DNA from: Stigmatella aurantiaca
GTDB taxonomy: Bacteria > Myxococcota > Myxococcia > Myxococcales > Myxococcaceae
Length of the DNA: 64,000 nt
Direction: 5' to 3'
NCBI RefSeq assembly: GCF_900109545.1
Contig: NZ_FOAP01000018.1
Location: 1 to 64,000 of the forward strand
The position numbers were made by a program, and so were the translations under genes. The notes below the pieces were generated by a model. The model searched no databases. It saw nothing but the letters and a program-made list of their open reading frames with translations, and was not told the DNA's origin. Shown here piece by piece: positions 16,586 through 25,848 of the stretch (within the stretch, counting starts at the first letter, position 1; each line of letters starts with the position of its first letter).

Positions 16586-17692
16586 ATGAAACCCTCTGTT
16601 GGAATTGTCCCGGCGGTACTGCTCTCTCTGCCCATGGCCCTCCCGGCCCAGGCCCAATCCACCCCTAACCTGGTGGTGAATGGCGGCTTCGAAGCACCCG
16701 CGCTGGGACGCGGCTCCGTGCAGTACTTCCCGTCCATCCCGGGTTGGTTGATGCAGAGCGGCTGCAGCATCGAGATCCAGAACCATGTGGCCGGCTCGCC
16801 GATGGAAGGCGCGCAGCACCTGGAGCTCGACTCTTTCTGCCCCACCACCCTCTTCCAGAACTTCAATACCCAGGCAGGCCACTCCTACCTGCTCTCCTTT
16901 GGTTATTCCCCCCGGCCCGGCGTCAGCGACAACCTGATTCGCGTGTACTGGGATGGGCTGCTGGTCGCGGAACTGAACGCCAGCGGTTCAGGCAGGACGG
17001 ATACGCACTGGCAGCATGTCACCCTGCCGGTGACGGCGCAGGGAAGCAGCACCCGCCTCACCTTCGCGGATGCCAGCCTCAACGACTCCGTGGGTGGGTA
17101 CATCGATGCGGTGAGCGTCACCGAGGCCGGGGGTTCGTGCTCGGAAGCGCCGGGAGTGCCCTCGCTGACGCTCCAAGGCCCCAGCGAGATGACCCTGGAG
17201 TGCGGCGTGGACACCTGGGTGGACCCCGGCGCACAGGCCGCGGACGCGTGCGGCCCCCTGGAGGTGCTCAAGTACAACTCCGGAGATGACGACGGAGACG
17301 GCGTGCCGGGCGCCCAGGATCCGGATGACTACGGGCCCGGCCCCAACACGGCGGCGGAGGGCACGTACTCGGTGCAGTACGCCGCGAGGACCTCGGTGGG
17401 AGACCTGGTGAGCGCCATCCGCTCGGTGCACGTGGAGGACCGGCTTCCCCCGGCGCTGAAGCTCAAGGGGGCCGCCCAGCTCACCCACACGTGCGGCACC
17501 GGGTGGGTGGACCCCGGCGTGGAAGCCACGGACGCGTGCTACGGCAACGTGGCGGCCGACGTGAAGGTCTCGGGGTATGTCAACGGGTGGAGCGCGGGCT
17601 CCTACACGCTGACCTACACGCTGACGGACAGCGGGAACAACGCCGCGGTGCCGGTGACCCGCACCGTGGATGTCGTCAACTGCCCCTGGTAG
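16586..17692 (+). CDS. Secreted protein with DUF642-like and Ig-like (HYR/DUF5011-type) domains
   Basis: ATG at 16586 with AGGAG six bases upstream. 368 residues: a signal peptide (ending ALPAQAQ, about 24), then a beta-sandwich at about 27-175 opening NLVVNGGFEAP and closing GYIDAVSVTEA. This is the jelly-roll pattern of DUF642/carbohydrate-binding-like domains. Two Ig-like repeats follow (about 185-280 and 290-368), each with LTLECG/LTHTCG, WVDPG..A.DACG and a closing beta strand. These resemble bacterial HYR or DUF5011 modules. The first repeat carries an Asp-rich insert (GDDDGDGVPGAQDPDD) that could bind calcium. Likely an adhesive or matrix protein; the ligand is unknown. Confidence 0.68.
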   Translation: MKPSVGIVPAVLLSLPMALPAQAQSTPNLVVNGGFEAPALGRGSVQYFPSIPGWLMQSGCSIEIQNHVAGSPMEGAQHLELDSFCPTTLFQNFNTQAGHSYLLSFGYSPRPGVSDNLIRVYWDGLLVAELNASGSGRTDTHWQHVTLPVTAQGSSTRLTFADASLNDSVGGYIDAVSVTEAGGSCSEAPGVPSLTLQGPSEMTLECGVDTWVDPGAQAADACGPLEVLKYNSGDDDGDGVPGAQDPDDYGPGPNTAAEGTYSVQYAARTSVGDLVSAIRSVHVEDRLPPALKLKGAAQLTHTCGTGWVDPGVEATDACYGNVAADVKVSGYVNGWSAGSYTLTYTLTDSGNNAAVPVTRTVDVVNCPW

Positions 17693-17711
17693 GAGCACGG
17701 AGCCGCAGCGC

Positions 17712-18917
17712 TTAGGGGCCACCCGCGGGGTGCAGCACCACGGGCAGACTCGCGGGCCCCCGGACCACCAGTGTGCGGTGCCAGCGCACGGGCTCCGGTC
17801 CCCGCTCCAGCCGGGCACACCGGTCCAGCAGCGCCTCCAGCGCCAGCCGCCCTTCCATCCGCGCCAGCTGCGCGCCCAGGCAGAAGTGGATGCCATGCCC
17901 GAAGGGCAGGTTCTGGGGGCCGGGCCGGTCCATGTCGAAGCGGTCCGCCTGGGGAAACTGGGCCTCGTCATGGCAGGCGGAGCCCAGCAGCACGAGCAGC
18001 GGCGTGCCCGCGGGCAGGCGCACCCCGCCCAGCTCCACCTCCGCGGTGGTCAACCTTGGGGCGGCCTGCACCGGAGGCTCGTAGCGCAGCACCTCCTCGA
18101 TGAAGGCGGGGATGGCGGAGCGGTCCTCGCGCAGCCGGGTCCAGAGCGCGGGCTGCTCCAGCAGGACCACCAGGGAGACGGCCAGCATGTTCACCGCCGT
18201 CTCGATGCCGCCCACCAGCAGCAGCGCGCAGAAGGCCATCAGCTCGGAGGGTGTCAGGGCCTCGCCCTCCACGCGCGCCCGGAGCAGCTCGCTCAGCAGG
18301 TCCTCGCCAGGCGCCTGCCGGCGCTTCTCCAGCAGCTCGCCGAAGGCGCCCTTCAGCTCCGCCACGGCGTCCCGGGCCAACTGTTTGCGCTCCTCCTCCT
18401 CGGGACGCACGGTGGTGACGCCGCCGGTGATGAGGTCCGCCCAGCGCTTGAGCCGCACATGCAGCGCGGGGTCCACCCCCAGCATGTCCCCGATGACGAA
18501 GGCCGGAATCCGCAGGGCATAGGGGGCCATGACGTCCACGGGCGCTCCCAGGGGGAGCTCGGCCACGGCGCGCGCCGCGAACGCCCGCACGCGCGGCTCC
18601 AGCCGCTCCATGGCGGCGCGGCCAAACGCGCGGGTGATGAGCGTCCGCAGCCGCCCATGCTCGGGCGGATCCATCGCCAGCATCGACTCGGAGAAGGGAT
18701 TGCCGCCCAGCCACGGCGGGTTGGTGGCCACCCCGAAGCCCCGGGAGGAGAACAGTCCCGGGTCCTTCAGCACGCGCATCACATCGGCATAGCGGGACAC
18801 GGCCCACATGCCGCCGGGGTCCACCTGGCACACGGGCGAGTGATGGCGCATCTCCGCGTACGTGGGATAGGGATTGGCTTTCACTTCGGGCGACAGCAAA
18901 TCGTACCGGGTCTTCAT
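17712..18917 (-). CDS. Cytochrome P450
   Basis: 401 residues, a typical soluble bacterial P450 length. Landmarks: the I-helix LLVGGIETAVN (GGIET in place of the usual AG.ET, so the second conserved position is Ile), the K-helix EEVLRYEPP giving ExxR, and the haem loop FGHGIHFCLGAQLAR with Cys about 346 as the axial ligand. It should catalyse NAD(P)H-driven monooxygenation through a ferredoxin and reductase encoded elsewhere, as none is adjacent. It is close tail-to-tail with the preceding secreted protein gene (19 bases). The substrate cannot be read from sequence; a solitary P450 in a myxobacterium is often tied to secondary metabolism, but no cluster surrounds it. Confidence 0.92.
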   Translation of the reverse strand: MKTRYDLLSPEVKANPYPTYAEMRHHSPVCQVDPGGMWAVSRYADVMRVLKDPGLFSSRGFGVATNPPWLGGNPFSESMLAMDPPEHGRLRTLITRAFGRAAMERLEPRVRAFAARAVAELPLGAPVDVMAPYALRIPAFVIGDMLGVDPALHVRLKRWADLITGGVTTVRPEEEERKQLARDAVAELKGAFGELLEKRRQAPGEDLLSELLRARVEGEALTPSELMAFCALLLVGGIETAVNMLAVSLVVLLEQPALWTRLREDRSAIPAFIEEVLRYEPPVQAAPRLTTAEVELGGVRLPAGTPLLVLLGSACHDEAQFPQADRFDMDRPGPQNLPFGHGIHFCLGAQLARMEGRLALEALLDRCARLERGPEPVRWHRTLVVRGPASLPVVLHPAGGP

Positions 18918-19095
18918 CCCAGGGCCTCCGGAGCTCGGCGGAGTCTACGTCGATGCACTCGCGGTGGAAGGTGTTGAGCTCCTGACATTCCTGGCAGCCC
19001 GTGCCCGGGGGGACGTCCGGAGGCCCTTTCCCGGGCGGCTAGCTTGCTCCGCCTTTTCACCCCCTGTGCTGGAGCCTTTGCCCGTGGAGAGTCCT

Positions 19096-20376
19096 GTGCT
19101 TCGCCCCCTGCCCGTTTCCCGGCGTTCCGCCTTCCGTTCCCTGTCCCCCGTGGTGTGGCTGCTGGCCTCGGGGTTGCTGCTGTTTCCCGTCCGCCCGGCG
19201 CAAGGCGCGACGCCGCTGGAGGACAACGGCCTCATCATCGAGGGCTACATCCAGCTCGCCAACGAGATGCAGTCCTTGCTGGATCCGGCCTTCCAGCCCG
19301 GTGGCAGCAGCCAGGTGCGGCCCACGTGGTATGGCTTCGCACCCCATGCCGCGCACGCGGGCGGCAAGGGCATGCTCGGCGCCGCCATCGCGCTGCACAT
19401 CATCGAGGCGGCCCAGACGTGGCCCTCGTTCACGGTAGGCCATGCCCTGGACCGGGCGGGCATCACGGGGCCCACGCGCGCGCCCATCTTGAGCCTCGCC
19501 CAGGAGCTCACCCTGCAGGGGCTCCCCACCGACGTGGCCGCCTCCTTCGCGGTGCTGCTGTCGGCCGTGAACGTGCAGGTGATGGCCGATCCCCGGGTGC
19601 TGATGTCCACCGCCTCCCGCTTCGTGTGGATTTATTGGAACGCGCCCGGGTTCTGGCCGCTCGACAAGGCCAAGGCCATCATCCGCACCCTGGAGCGCAC
19701 CCTGCACGAGAGCAACCTGGCCATCTTCTCGGACATCGGTGGCGCGGGCCGGCTCTACCTCACGTGGCGCCAGGCACAGACCGGCGCGGTGACGGCCGAG
19801 CGCGTGCTGACCCACTTCTCGATTCCCGGCGCGAACGCGGCGGAGGCCCGGCTCGCCTACACCTATGCGCGCGCCCACGCGCACGACACGCCCCGCCCCT
19901 CCCAGATGGACCAGCTCTTCCCGGGCATGGGCTGGAAGAGCCTGCTGCTGGCGGCCTTCGCCCTCTACGAGGACGCCCGGGTGGCCCCCACGCCCGCGGA
20001 CCGGGACGCGCTCATCGCCATGGGCACCAACTACATCGCCTGGCGAGAGCAGCACGACCAGGCCAACCCCGTCTTCAACCCGGCGAGCCCCCGGGCCGAT
20101 GAGTCCTCCCGCGCCAAGCTGCTGGAGGTCATCACCCCCGCGCTGCGCACGGAGTTCGGCACCTCCGTGTGGACCTACGCGGCGTTCGCGGACACCCAGC
20201 CGGACCGGGATGGCAACCCCTTCACCGCGCCCGCCACGGAGTACAGCTGGGCGCACTTCCCGGACCGCTGGGCGGGCATCATGCACGCCTTCAACGGCGT
20301 GTACCTCCAGCCCGCCTCGGTGTGGAAGCTGCCCGAGCCCCTGAAGGACCCCACCGCCGGCCTCCGGGCCCGCTGA
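19096..20376 (+). CDS. Exported protein of unknown function
   Basis: The frame opens upstream, overlapping the divergent P450 gene's 5' end. The most plausible start is GTG at 19096, just after GGAGAGTCCT. It gives 426 residues with a good signal peptide (VVWLLASGLLLFPVRPAQGA). The mature part is largely helical, with Gly/Ala-rich amphipathic segments (GGKGMLGAAIALHIIEAA; LTLQGLPTDVAASFAVLL) and a Trp-rich C-terminal third (TYAAFADTQPDRDGNP.TAP). I recognise no domain or catalytic motif. It lies 45 bases before the M14 carboxypeptidase gene on the same strand, so co-transcription is likely. Confidence 0.6.
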   Translation: MLRPLPVSRRSAFRSLSPVVWLLASGLLLFPVRPAQGATPLEDNGLIIEGYIQLANEMQSLLDPAFQPGGSSQVRPTWYGFAPHAAHAGGKGMLGAAIALHIIEAAQTWPSFTVGHALDRAGITGPTRAPILSLAQELTLQGLPTDVAASFAVLLSAVNVQVMADPRVLMSTASRFVWIYWNAPGFWPLDKAKAIIRTLERTLHESNLAIFSDIGGAGRLYLTWRQAQTGAVTAERVLTHFSIPGANAAEARLAYTYARAHAHDTPRPSQMDQLFPGMGWKSLLLAAFALYEDARVAPTPADRDALIAMGTNYIAWREQHDQANPVFNPASPRADESSRAKLLEVITPALRTEFGTSVWTYAAFADTQPDRDGNPFTAPATEYSWAHFPDRWAGIMHAFNGVYLQPASVWKLPEPLKDPTAGLRAR

Positions 20377-20421
20377 GCAAAGGCTTGACGCTGCCCGGGG
20401 GGAGCGCTCGGATGCAGGCCC

Positions 20422-22080
20422 ATGACCGAGCTGCTCACCCGGGCTGAAGCCTCGAACTATACGGAAACCTCCCGCCACGCCGACGTGGTGGCCTTCGTGG
20501 ATGAACTGTGCCGCCGCACGAAGCTCGCGCGGCGGGTGGACTTCGGTCGGAGCGGCGAGGGCCAGCCCATGGTGGCGCTCGTCCTCAGTGACCGGAACTG
20601 CTTCACGCCCGAGCTCGCGCGCAAGCAGAAGAAGACCGTGGTGATGGTGGAGGCCAACATCCACGCCGGCGAGGTGGAGGGCAAGGAGGCCGTGCTGGCG
20701 CTCGCGCGCGACCTGACGCTCACCTCGCTCGGCAAGAAGCTGCTCGACAAACTCTGCCTCGTGCTGATTCCGGACTTCAACCCGGACGGCAACGACCGCA
20801 TCAGCACCTCCAACCGCCGGCTGGACCTGAAGAACCTCGAGGGCCAGCTCAACCCCGCGGGGGGCGTAGGCACGCGCTACACGGGCGAGGGCTGGAACCT
20901 CAACCGGGACAACACGAAGCAGGAGGCCCCCGAGACGCGCTGCCTCGCCTCGCTCTACCAGACGTGGTGGCCGCACCTCTTCATCGACTGCCACACCACC
21001 GATGGCAGCATCCACGCGTTTGATCTCACCTTCGACACCTCCCACTCCAACGAGCCGCTCTTCGCGGAGCTGCGCCACTTCAACCGGGAGCTGCTGGAGC
21101 GCGTGGCCCAGGCGGTGAAGAAGCGCCATGGCTTCGACAGCTTCTGGTACGGCAACTACCGCACCGAGGGCGAGCCCCGCTCGGGCTGGCACACCTACCC
21201 CGCCCTGCCCCGCTTCGGCAGCCACTACCGGGGCCTGCTCGGCCGACTCGACGTGCTGCTGGAGACCTACAGCTACATCAGCTTTCCGCGCCGCTGCGAG
21301 GTGATGCGGGCGTGGCTGCTGGAGCTGCTCCGGGACGCGGCGAAGAACGCCTCCGCCTACCGCGCCCTCACCGAGGCCGAGCAGGAGCGCATCATCGCGC
21401 GGGGCCGCACGCCGGACGTGGAGACGCTCGTGGGCATCAACTACGGGGTGGCCACGCGCACGGACAAGGGCGCTCTCGCCTTCGAGTACCCCGCCCACGC
21501 GAGGCCGGGGGACCAGGCGCACCTCCTGTCCTTCGACGAGGCCAGCATCACCGCCCGTCACTACCCGGGAAAGCGCAGGCGCGAGTACCGGGCCCCACAC
21601 TACCGCACGTTCGTCCCCACCCAGGCGGTGAGCACGCCCCTGGCGTACCTCGTGCCGGAGGAATTGGCGCCCCGGCTGGAGGGCCACGGCATCCGCTTCG
21701 AGCGCCTGAGCGCCCCGCGGCGCCTCACGGTGGACAGCTACCGGGTGGCCCAGCGCGAGGAGACCTTCAGCCCCGATGTGGCCGCGAACGTGCCGTCGCC
21801 GGGCGAGGCCGAGGTGCCGCTCAGCCAGAAGCCCAAGCCCGTGCGCTTCGAGACGGTGCTCACGGTGGCCCCGGAGCGCGCCACGCGCGAGTTCCCAGCG
21901 GGCCTGCTGTACGTGCCCACGGCGCAGCGCGCGGGCACGCTGGCGGTGTACCTGCTCGAGCCGCACTCGGATGACGGCTTCTGCCGCTGGCAGTTCCTCG
22001 ACGGCCTCATCCGGGTGGGCGAGCTCTACCCCGTCCACCGTGTGGTGAACGCCGGGGACGTGCCCAAGAAGGCCGAGTAA
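20422..22080 (+). CDS. M14 family zinc carboxypeptidase
   Basis: 552 residues. The M14 catalytic domain is N-terminal: zinc ligands H81 and E84 (IHAGEVEGKEA) and H191 (DCHTTDG), and the IPDFNPDGNDR substrate-binding motif near 114-124. The general-base Glu may be in LLETYSY (about 280). The last about 200 residues form a beta-rich C-terminal extension. There is no signal peptide, unlike most secreted M14 enzymes, so a cytosolic role is possible. It would cleave C-terminal residues from peptides or act on a peptidoglycan-type amide; specificity is not readable. Probably co-transcribed with the exported unknown protein upstream. Confidence 0.85.
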   Translation: MTELLTRAEASNYTETSRHADVVAFVDELCRRTKLARRVDFGRSGEGQPMVALVLSDRNCFTPELARKQKKTVVMVEANIHAGEVEGKEAVLALARDLTLTSLGKKLLDKLCLVLIPDFNPDGNDRISTSNRRLDLKNLEGQLNPAGGVGTRYTGEGWNLNRDNTKQEAPETRCLASLYQTWWPHLFIDCHTTDGSIHAFDLTFDTSHSNEPLFAELRHFNRELLERVAQAVKKRHGFDSFWYGNYRTEGEPRSGWHTYPALPRFGSHYRGLLGRLDVLLETYSYISFPRRCEVMRAWLLELLRDAAKNASAYRALTEAEQERIIARGRTPDVETLVGINYGVATRTDKGALAFEYPAHARPGDQAHLLSFDEASITARHYPGKRRREYRAPHYRTFVPTQAVSTPLAYLVPEELAPRLEGHGIRFERLSAPRRLTVDSYRVAQREETFSPDVAANVPSPGEAEVPLSQKPKPVRFETVLTVAPERATREFPAGLLYVPTAQRAGTLAVYLLEPHSDDGFCRWQFLDGLIRVGELYPVHRVVNAGDVPKKAE

Positions 22081-22123
22081 GCCCGCGAATTCCAAAAAAA
22101 TAAGAAACCCGGACGCAACTTCT

Positions 22124-22152
22124 TCCTGGTCCCCAAGAGAATGGGTCCAGGA
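22124..22152 (+). promoter_or_regulatory. Hairpin that could hide the ribosome-binding site of the LysM gene
   Basis: TCCTGG (22124-22129) pairs with CCAGGA (22147-22152), helped by an inner CCC/GGG pairing. The right arm contains most of the AGGAG Shine-Dalgarno sequence (22149-22153) for the ATG at 22162. Folding would block initiation. Confidence 0.4.
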
Positions 22153-22161
22153 GATTTTTAC

Positions 22162-22812
22162 ATGTCCAACTACCGCATTCGTCCGGGTGACACCCTTTCC
22201 GCGCTGGCGGGCCGCTTCAACACCAGCGTGTCCGCGCTGGCGCGCGCCAACAACATCGCCAACCCGAACCTCATCATCGCGGGCAAGAACCTGCGCATTC
22301 CCGGCCGGACCGACAGCTTCGAGCCCGCCAAGGGCGGTGGCACGCGCGGCGGCGGCAGCACGGGCGGTACGAAGGGCGGCGGCAAGGTCGAGGGCGGCGC
22401 GGGAGCCGGGGCCCCCGGCGGGGCAACGCCCGCGATGCGCAAGCTGGCCAACGCGGGCCGCGCCGCGGCGATGGGCATGGGCGGGTACAACAGCCAGGGT
22501 CTGTGCGCCACCGGCGTGAGCCGGGCCATCCAGAACGCCTTCGGCTTCAAGGTCTGGGGCAACGGCAACCAGATCGACAACAACCTGCCGCGCGACAAGT
22601 TCAAGCAGGTGAACATGCCGCTGTCCGAGGCCCTGAAGATTCCGGGCCTCGTGCTCACCTGGGAGAAGACCTCCTCGCGCCTGGGCAGCATCTACGGCCA
22701 CACCGCCATCACCACCGGCGACGGCCGCTCGTCCGTGAGCGACTTCATCGAGCGCAACACGCTGGGCGCCGGGGGCCGCTCCGGGCTGAAGATCTTCATG
22801 CCTACGATGTAG
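22162..22812 (+). CDS. LysM protein with CHAP/NlpC-like amidase domain
   Basis: ATG at 22162 follows AGGAG; the frame's earlier ATG lacks one. 216 residues: a LysM peptidoglycan/chitin-binding domain at 1-48 (YRIRPGDTLSALAGRFN..., NLIIAGKNLRIP). A Gly/Lys-rich linker spans about 55-90. The C-terminal domain (about 92-216) has Cys in LCATGVSRAI and His in GHTAIT, the spacing and context of a CHAP- or NlpC-like Cys/His hydrolase. It would cut peptidoglycan stem peptides or amide bonds. No signal peptide is seen, so export would need another route (lysis, type VI or phage-tail-like delivery). This is inference; the third catalytic residue is not clear. Possible translational control by the upstream hairpin. 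Confidence 0.75.
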   Translation: MSNYRIRPGDTLSALAGRFNTSVSALARANNIANPNLIIAGKNLRIPGRTDSFEPAKGGGTRGGGSTGGTKGGGKVEGGAGAGAPGGATPAMRKLANAGRAAAMGMGGYNSQGLCATGVSRAIQNAFGFKVWGNGNQIDNNLPRDKFKQVNMPLSEALKIPGLVLTWEKTSSRLGSIYGHTAITTGDGRSSVSDFIERNTLGAGGRSGLKIFMPTM

Positions 22813-22881
22813 TTCCCGCCACACGGCGGAAAACCGCCCAGACCAGTTTACCTCGTTTTCCGGGTTTGATACACGCTCTGG

Positions 22882-22912
22882 ACCGGTCCCGCAGCGACTC
22901 CTGCGGACCGGT
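22882..22912 (+). promoter_or_regulatory. Long inverted repeat upstream of secreted glycosidase-like gene
   Basis: ACCGGTCC(C)GCAG pairs with CTGCGGACCGGT, giving 12 bp with one bulge and a 6-base loop. It lies 70 bases past the LysM gene stop and 26 before the next ATG. It may be a terminator, an operator or a 5'-leader structure. Confidence 0.45.
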
Positions 22913-22937
22913 TCAAGTTCCTCCCCGAGGTGACATC

Positions 22938-25736
22938 ATGGCTGGGCACCACCGGGCGCTGCTGCGCCGCGCCGGTATCCTCTTCGCGTGCTGTGGATTG
23001 GCCGCGCTGTCCTCCCCCCTCCCCGCCCAGGCCGCCACGCGGGCCGGTGAGGAGCAAATCATTCCCGTGGTGGGCGCGGGCTCCGCGGCCGAGGGCTCGT
23101 GGTTCCCGCTGGAGGATGCGTTCGACGATCAGCCCACGCTCTCCCCGCCCACCCAGGAGCGCTACCTGAGCACCGATGGCGGCCGGGTGGTGTCCCTCGT
23201 CGGCGGACGTCAGGCGTATATCGATTTCGGGCCAGGCTTCGCCAACCTCCAGATCACCGGCACCTGGACGCTCTGGAATCAGTGGGGCCGGACCGCGCAG
23301 ACGCCGCTGACCTACTGGTGGTCCAGCACCAAGGACCCTCTCTTCAACAACGACGACGTGGCCGAGACCACGCCCGGCTTCGGCTTCGTCACGAAGCTGC
23401 CCCCCACCAACCCCTCCAGCGACCCCCTCTGGCACCGCGACTACACCGGCACGGGCCTCACGCCGAAGCGGCGCTACCTCATCGTCTCGGCCGCCTCGGC
23501 CAACACCAACGGCGCCGTGGAGTTCGCCTTCACCGGCCGGGTCAACGCCCCGGAGCCGCGCGTGGTGCCGGCGCCCGCCTTTGGCGCGCTCACCCTCATC
23601 GACGAGGTGAACTGCGGCGATCCGAATGATCCGCACGCCTTCCAGCAGTTCCCGGCCAACATCAGCCGCATCGAGACCGTGCTGGGCCGTCCCGTCCGCG
23701 TGCTCCCCAACGACGTGCCGGGCCGCAAGTACTTCGCCTACCGGCTCGGCTACGGCAAGGAGCTCGCCGCGGGCAAGGCCTACGTCCTGTCCGTGGAGTA
23801 CCCGGACGACGTGCCGCGCACGATGATCATCTCCAACAACGGCGCGGAGTACACCCGGGCCTTCCACACGGGCAACACCGTGGGCGATGCGCTGCTCCCG
23901 CCCTACGTCAACCCGAACGCCGAGTCGCTCGAGCTGCCGCAGACGGGCGAATTCCAGACGTGGCAGTCGCTCTTCCACCTGCATGACCGCTATCCACTCA
24001 TCAAGCGGCCGAGGGACAAGGAGTTCCCCCGCGACCAGGGGCCGTCCGACGGCTTCTGGGTGGCCATCGCGCAGTTCCGCCCGGAGGACGGGCCGCTGTC
24101 CCGCGGCGCGGCGGCCGCGAAGATCCGCCTCTACGAAGCCCCCGCCTCGCCGGCCTACTACGCTCAGGTCCGCTTGCCCCCCGCGGGGCTGCCGCAGCGC
24201 CACCTCTTCTTCCGCGAGGAGATGGCGGACGGGGTCATCAACCAAGATGCCGGTCCGTACCTGGGGGTGAGCAACCGGGTGAGCTGGTACGAGTACAAGG
24301 CGCGGCTGATGAAGTTCCTCGGGATGAACACCTTCTCGAAGGACCTGCTGGAGTTCGGCCACAACCAGGGCTGGGACTCGACTGCCCATGGCGGCAACAA
24401 CTGGGTGTACCAGAGCCGCTACCCGGGGCTCTGGGGCGAGACCCTCACCATGCTCGAACGGTATGACCTCAACGTCCTGCCGTACTACGAGTATGCAGGC
24501 AGCATCGGCTACGCCGGCCTGGGCAATCAGAAGCGCGCCCTGCCGCTCACGCGCACGGATGCGTACACGCACATCTCCTGGACCGAAGGCACCCGGGCCG
24601 ACCTGACGGACCCCGACACGCTGGCGGACTTCAAGAAGATGCTGGACCTCACGGTGGTCCAATACGCGGGGCGCAAGAAGTTCACGGGCGTGTGGCTGCG
24701 GCCGCGCTCGAGCCACCTGCCGATCGGCTTCGCCGACGCCACGCTCGCGCGCTTCGCGGCCGAGGCCAATGGAGGCACGGCCATCACCCGGGCCCAGCTC
24801 CAGGCGGACAGCGCGCTGCGGCAGCGCTACTACACCTGGTGGATGGGCAAGCGGCGCGCCTTCATCGACAGCGTCACGGATTACCTGCGCGCCAAGGGGG
24901 TGGGCAATGACGTGGTGACGCTCTTCACCTCCGACGCCACCGAGGCCGGGCGGAGCCACCCGGTGAACGGGGACGCCATGACCGCGGAGAATCCGGCACC
25001 GTGGCTCGCCCTGGGCAAGTCCGTGCTGAGCCTCGACCGTGCGCTCAGTGAGAGCCGCCAACTCAACACGCTCGTGCAGCCGCGCAGCACGTGGGGAGGG
25101 TGGGAGTGGCAGCACGCCGACCCCTGGAGCGATCCCCAGAACTACGTCTCCGATACGAAGGGGGCCCTGACGTACACCTTCAACCACGCCTACACCGTGG
25201 GACGGCCGGACGCGCTGAACGCCTTCCGCAGCGGCGCGGGGCTCGCCATGGTGCGTCACTACGCGCTGAACGAGGACACGATGACGGAGAACAACGACCC
25301 GCTGCTCGGGTACTTCGTCACCGACACTGAGCGCGCCGGGCCGTACACCATGCTGGCGGAGGCGCGGGCCGTGGCGCATGGGGATCCACGCTTCATCGGC
25401 TACCTGTCCAGCGCGAGCTTCAACCGGGGCTTCCCCGAGTACGTGCGCGCTTTCAACCAGGCGTTCCTGGCCCTGCCGGCGCTGCCGAGCCAGGTGGTCC
25501 CGAACGCCGCGTCGAATGGCGCGGTGGTGGTCCGCGCCATCCCCACCCCGTCGAGCGGAACCTACCTGGCCGTCGTGAACACGGGCGTGCGGCAGGTGGA
25601 CGATGTCACCGTCACGCTTCCAGCCACGGGCAGCGTGACGGATGCGGCCACGGGGGCGGCGGTGCCGGTGGTCAACGGCAAGCTCACCCTGTCCATGTAC
25701 CCCGCCCAGCTGCGCGCCTTCCGCGTGGGTCCGTAG
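22938..25736 (+). CDS. Large secreted glycoside-hydrolase-like protein
   Basis: ATG at 22938 follows CGAGGTGACATC. 932 residues with a signal peptide (about 1-32, ending PAQAA). The N-terminal half (about 40-410) is beta-rich with several Trp-bearing strands. From about 440 the sequence looks like a TIM barrel of glycosidase type: KARLMKFLGMNTF, LNVLPYYEYAGSIG, FTGVWLRPRSSHLPIGF, then FADATLARFAAE. A C-terminal beta domain ends MYPAQLRAFRVGP, as in many GH13/GH42-type enzymes. Candidate acidic residues exist (for example YYEYAG) but I cannot assign the catalytic pair or a GH family. Probable extracellular polysaccharide hydrolase. It is followed by a very strong terminator. Confidence 0.6.
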   Translation: MAGHHRALLRRAGILFACCGLAALSSPLPAQAATRAGEEQIIPVVGAGSAAEGSWFPLEDAFDDQPTLSPPTQERYLSTDGGRVVSLVGGRQAYIDFGPGFANLQITGTWTLWNQWGRTAQTPLTYWWSSTKDPLFNNDDVAETTPGFGFVTKLPPTNPSSDPLWHRDYTGTGLTPKRRYLIVSAASANTNGAVEFAFTGRVNAPEPRVVPAPAFGALTLIDEVNCGDPNDPHAFQQFPANISRIETVLGRPVRVLPNDVPGRKYFAYRLGYGKELAAGKAYVLSVEYPDDVPRTMIISNNGAEYTRAFHTGNTVGDALLPPYVNPNAESLELPQTGEFQTWQSLFHLHDRYPLIKRPRDKEFPRDQGPSDGFWVAIAQFRPEDGPLSRGAAAAKIRLYEAPASPAYYAQVRLPPAGLPQRHLFFREEMADGVINQDAGPYLGVSNRVSWYEYKARLMKFLGMNTFSKDLLEFGHNQGWDSTAHGGNNWVYQSRYPGLWGETLTMLERYDLNVLPYYEYAGSIGYAGLGNQKRALPLTRTDAYTHISWTEGTRADLTDPDTLADFKKMLDLTVVQYAGRKKFTGVWLRPRSSHLPIGFADATLARFAAEANGGTAITRAQLQADSALRQRYYTWWMGKRRAFIDSVTDYLRAKGVGNDVVTLFTSDATEAGRSHPVNGDAMTAENPAPWLALGKSVLSLDRALSESRQLNTLVQPRSTWGGWEWQHADPWSDPQNYVSDTKGALTYTFNHAYTVGRPDALNAFRSGAGLAMVRHYALNEDTMTENNDPLLGYFVTDTERAGPYTMLAEARAVAHGDPRFIGYLSSASFNRGFPEYVRAFNQAFLALPALPSQVVPNAASNGAVVVRAIPTPSSGTYLAVVNTGVRQVDDVTVTLPATGSVTDAATGAAVPVVNGKLTLSMYPAQLRAFRVGP

Positions 25737-25745
25737 TACCCCATG

Positions 25746-25781
25746 TGAGGCATTGAGCCGCTCGCCCGGCTCAATGCCTCA
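25746..25781 (+). terminator. Perfect 15-bp hairpin terminator
   Basis: TGAGGCATTGAGCCG and its exact complement CGGCTCAATGCCTCA enclose a 6-base loop, followed by TCTTT. It begins nine bases past the stop of the secreted glycosidase-like gene. Confidence 0.85.
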
Positions 25782-25848
25782 TCTTTAACACTCCTATCAG
25801 AAAGGCTATCGTCCGCCGGCCTCATTCCCATCCCCCATCCCATCCCTC

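Noticed and set aside
18874-19095. Longer N-terminus of the exported protein beginning inside the P450 region
   Set aside because: It overlaps the divergent P450 5' end, lacks a ribosome-binding site, and would bury a good signal peptide 75 residues inside.
19057-22824. Very long open frame on the minus strand opposite the unknown exported protein and M14 genes
   Set aside because: It is the antisense shadow of high-GC codon bias: low-complexity Arg/Ala/Gly/His-rich translation, no ribosome-binding site, and well-supported genes on the other strand.
22848-25379. 843-codon minus-strand frame opposite the secreted glycosidase-like gene
   Set aside because: Antisense shadow with no recognisable motif; the plus-strand protein has signal peptide and domain structure.
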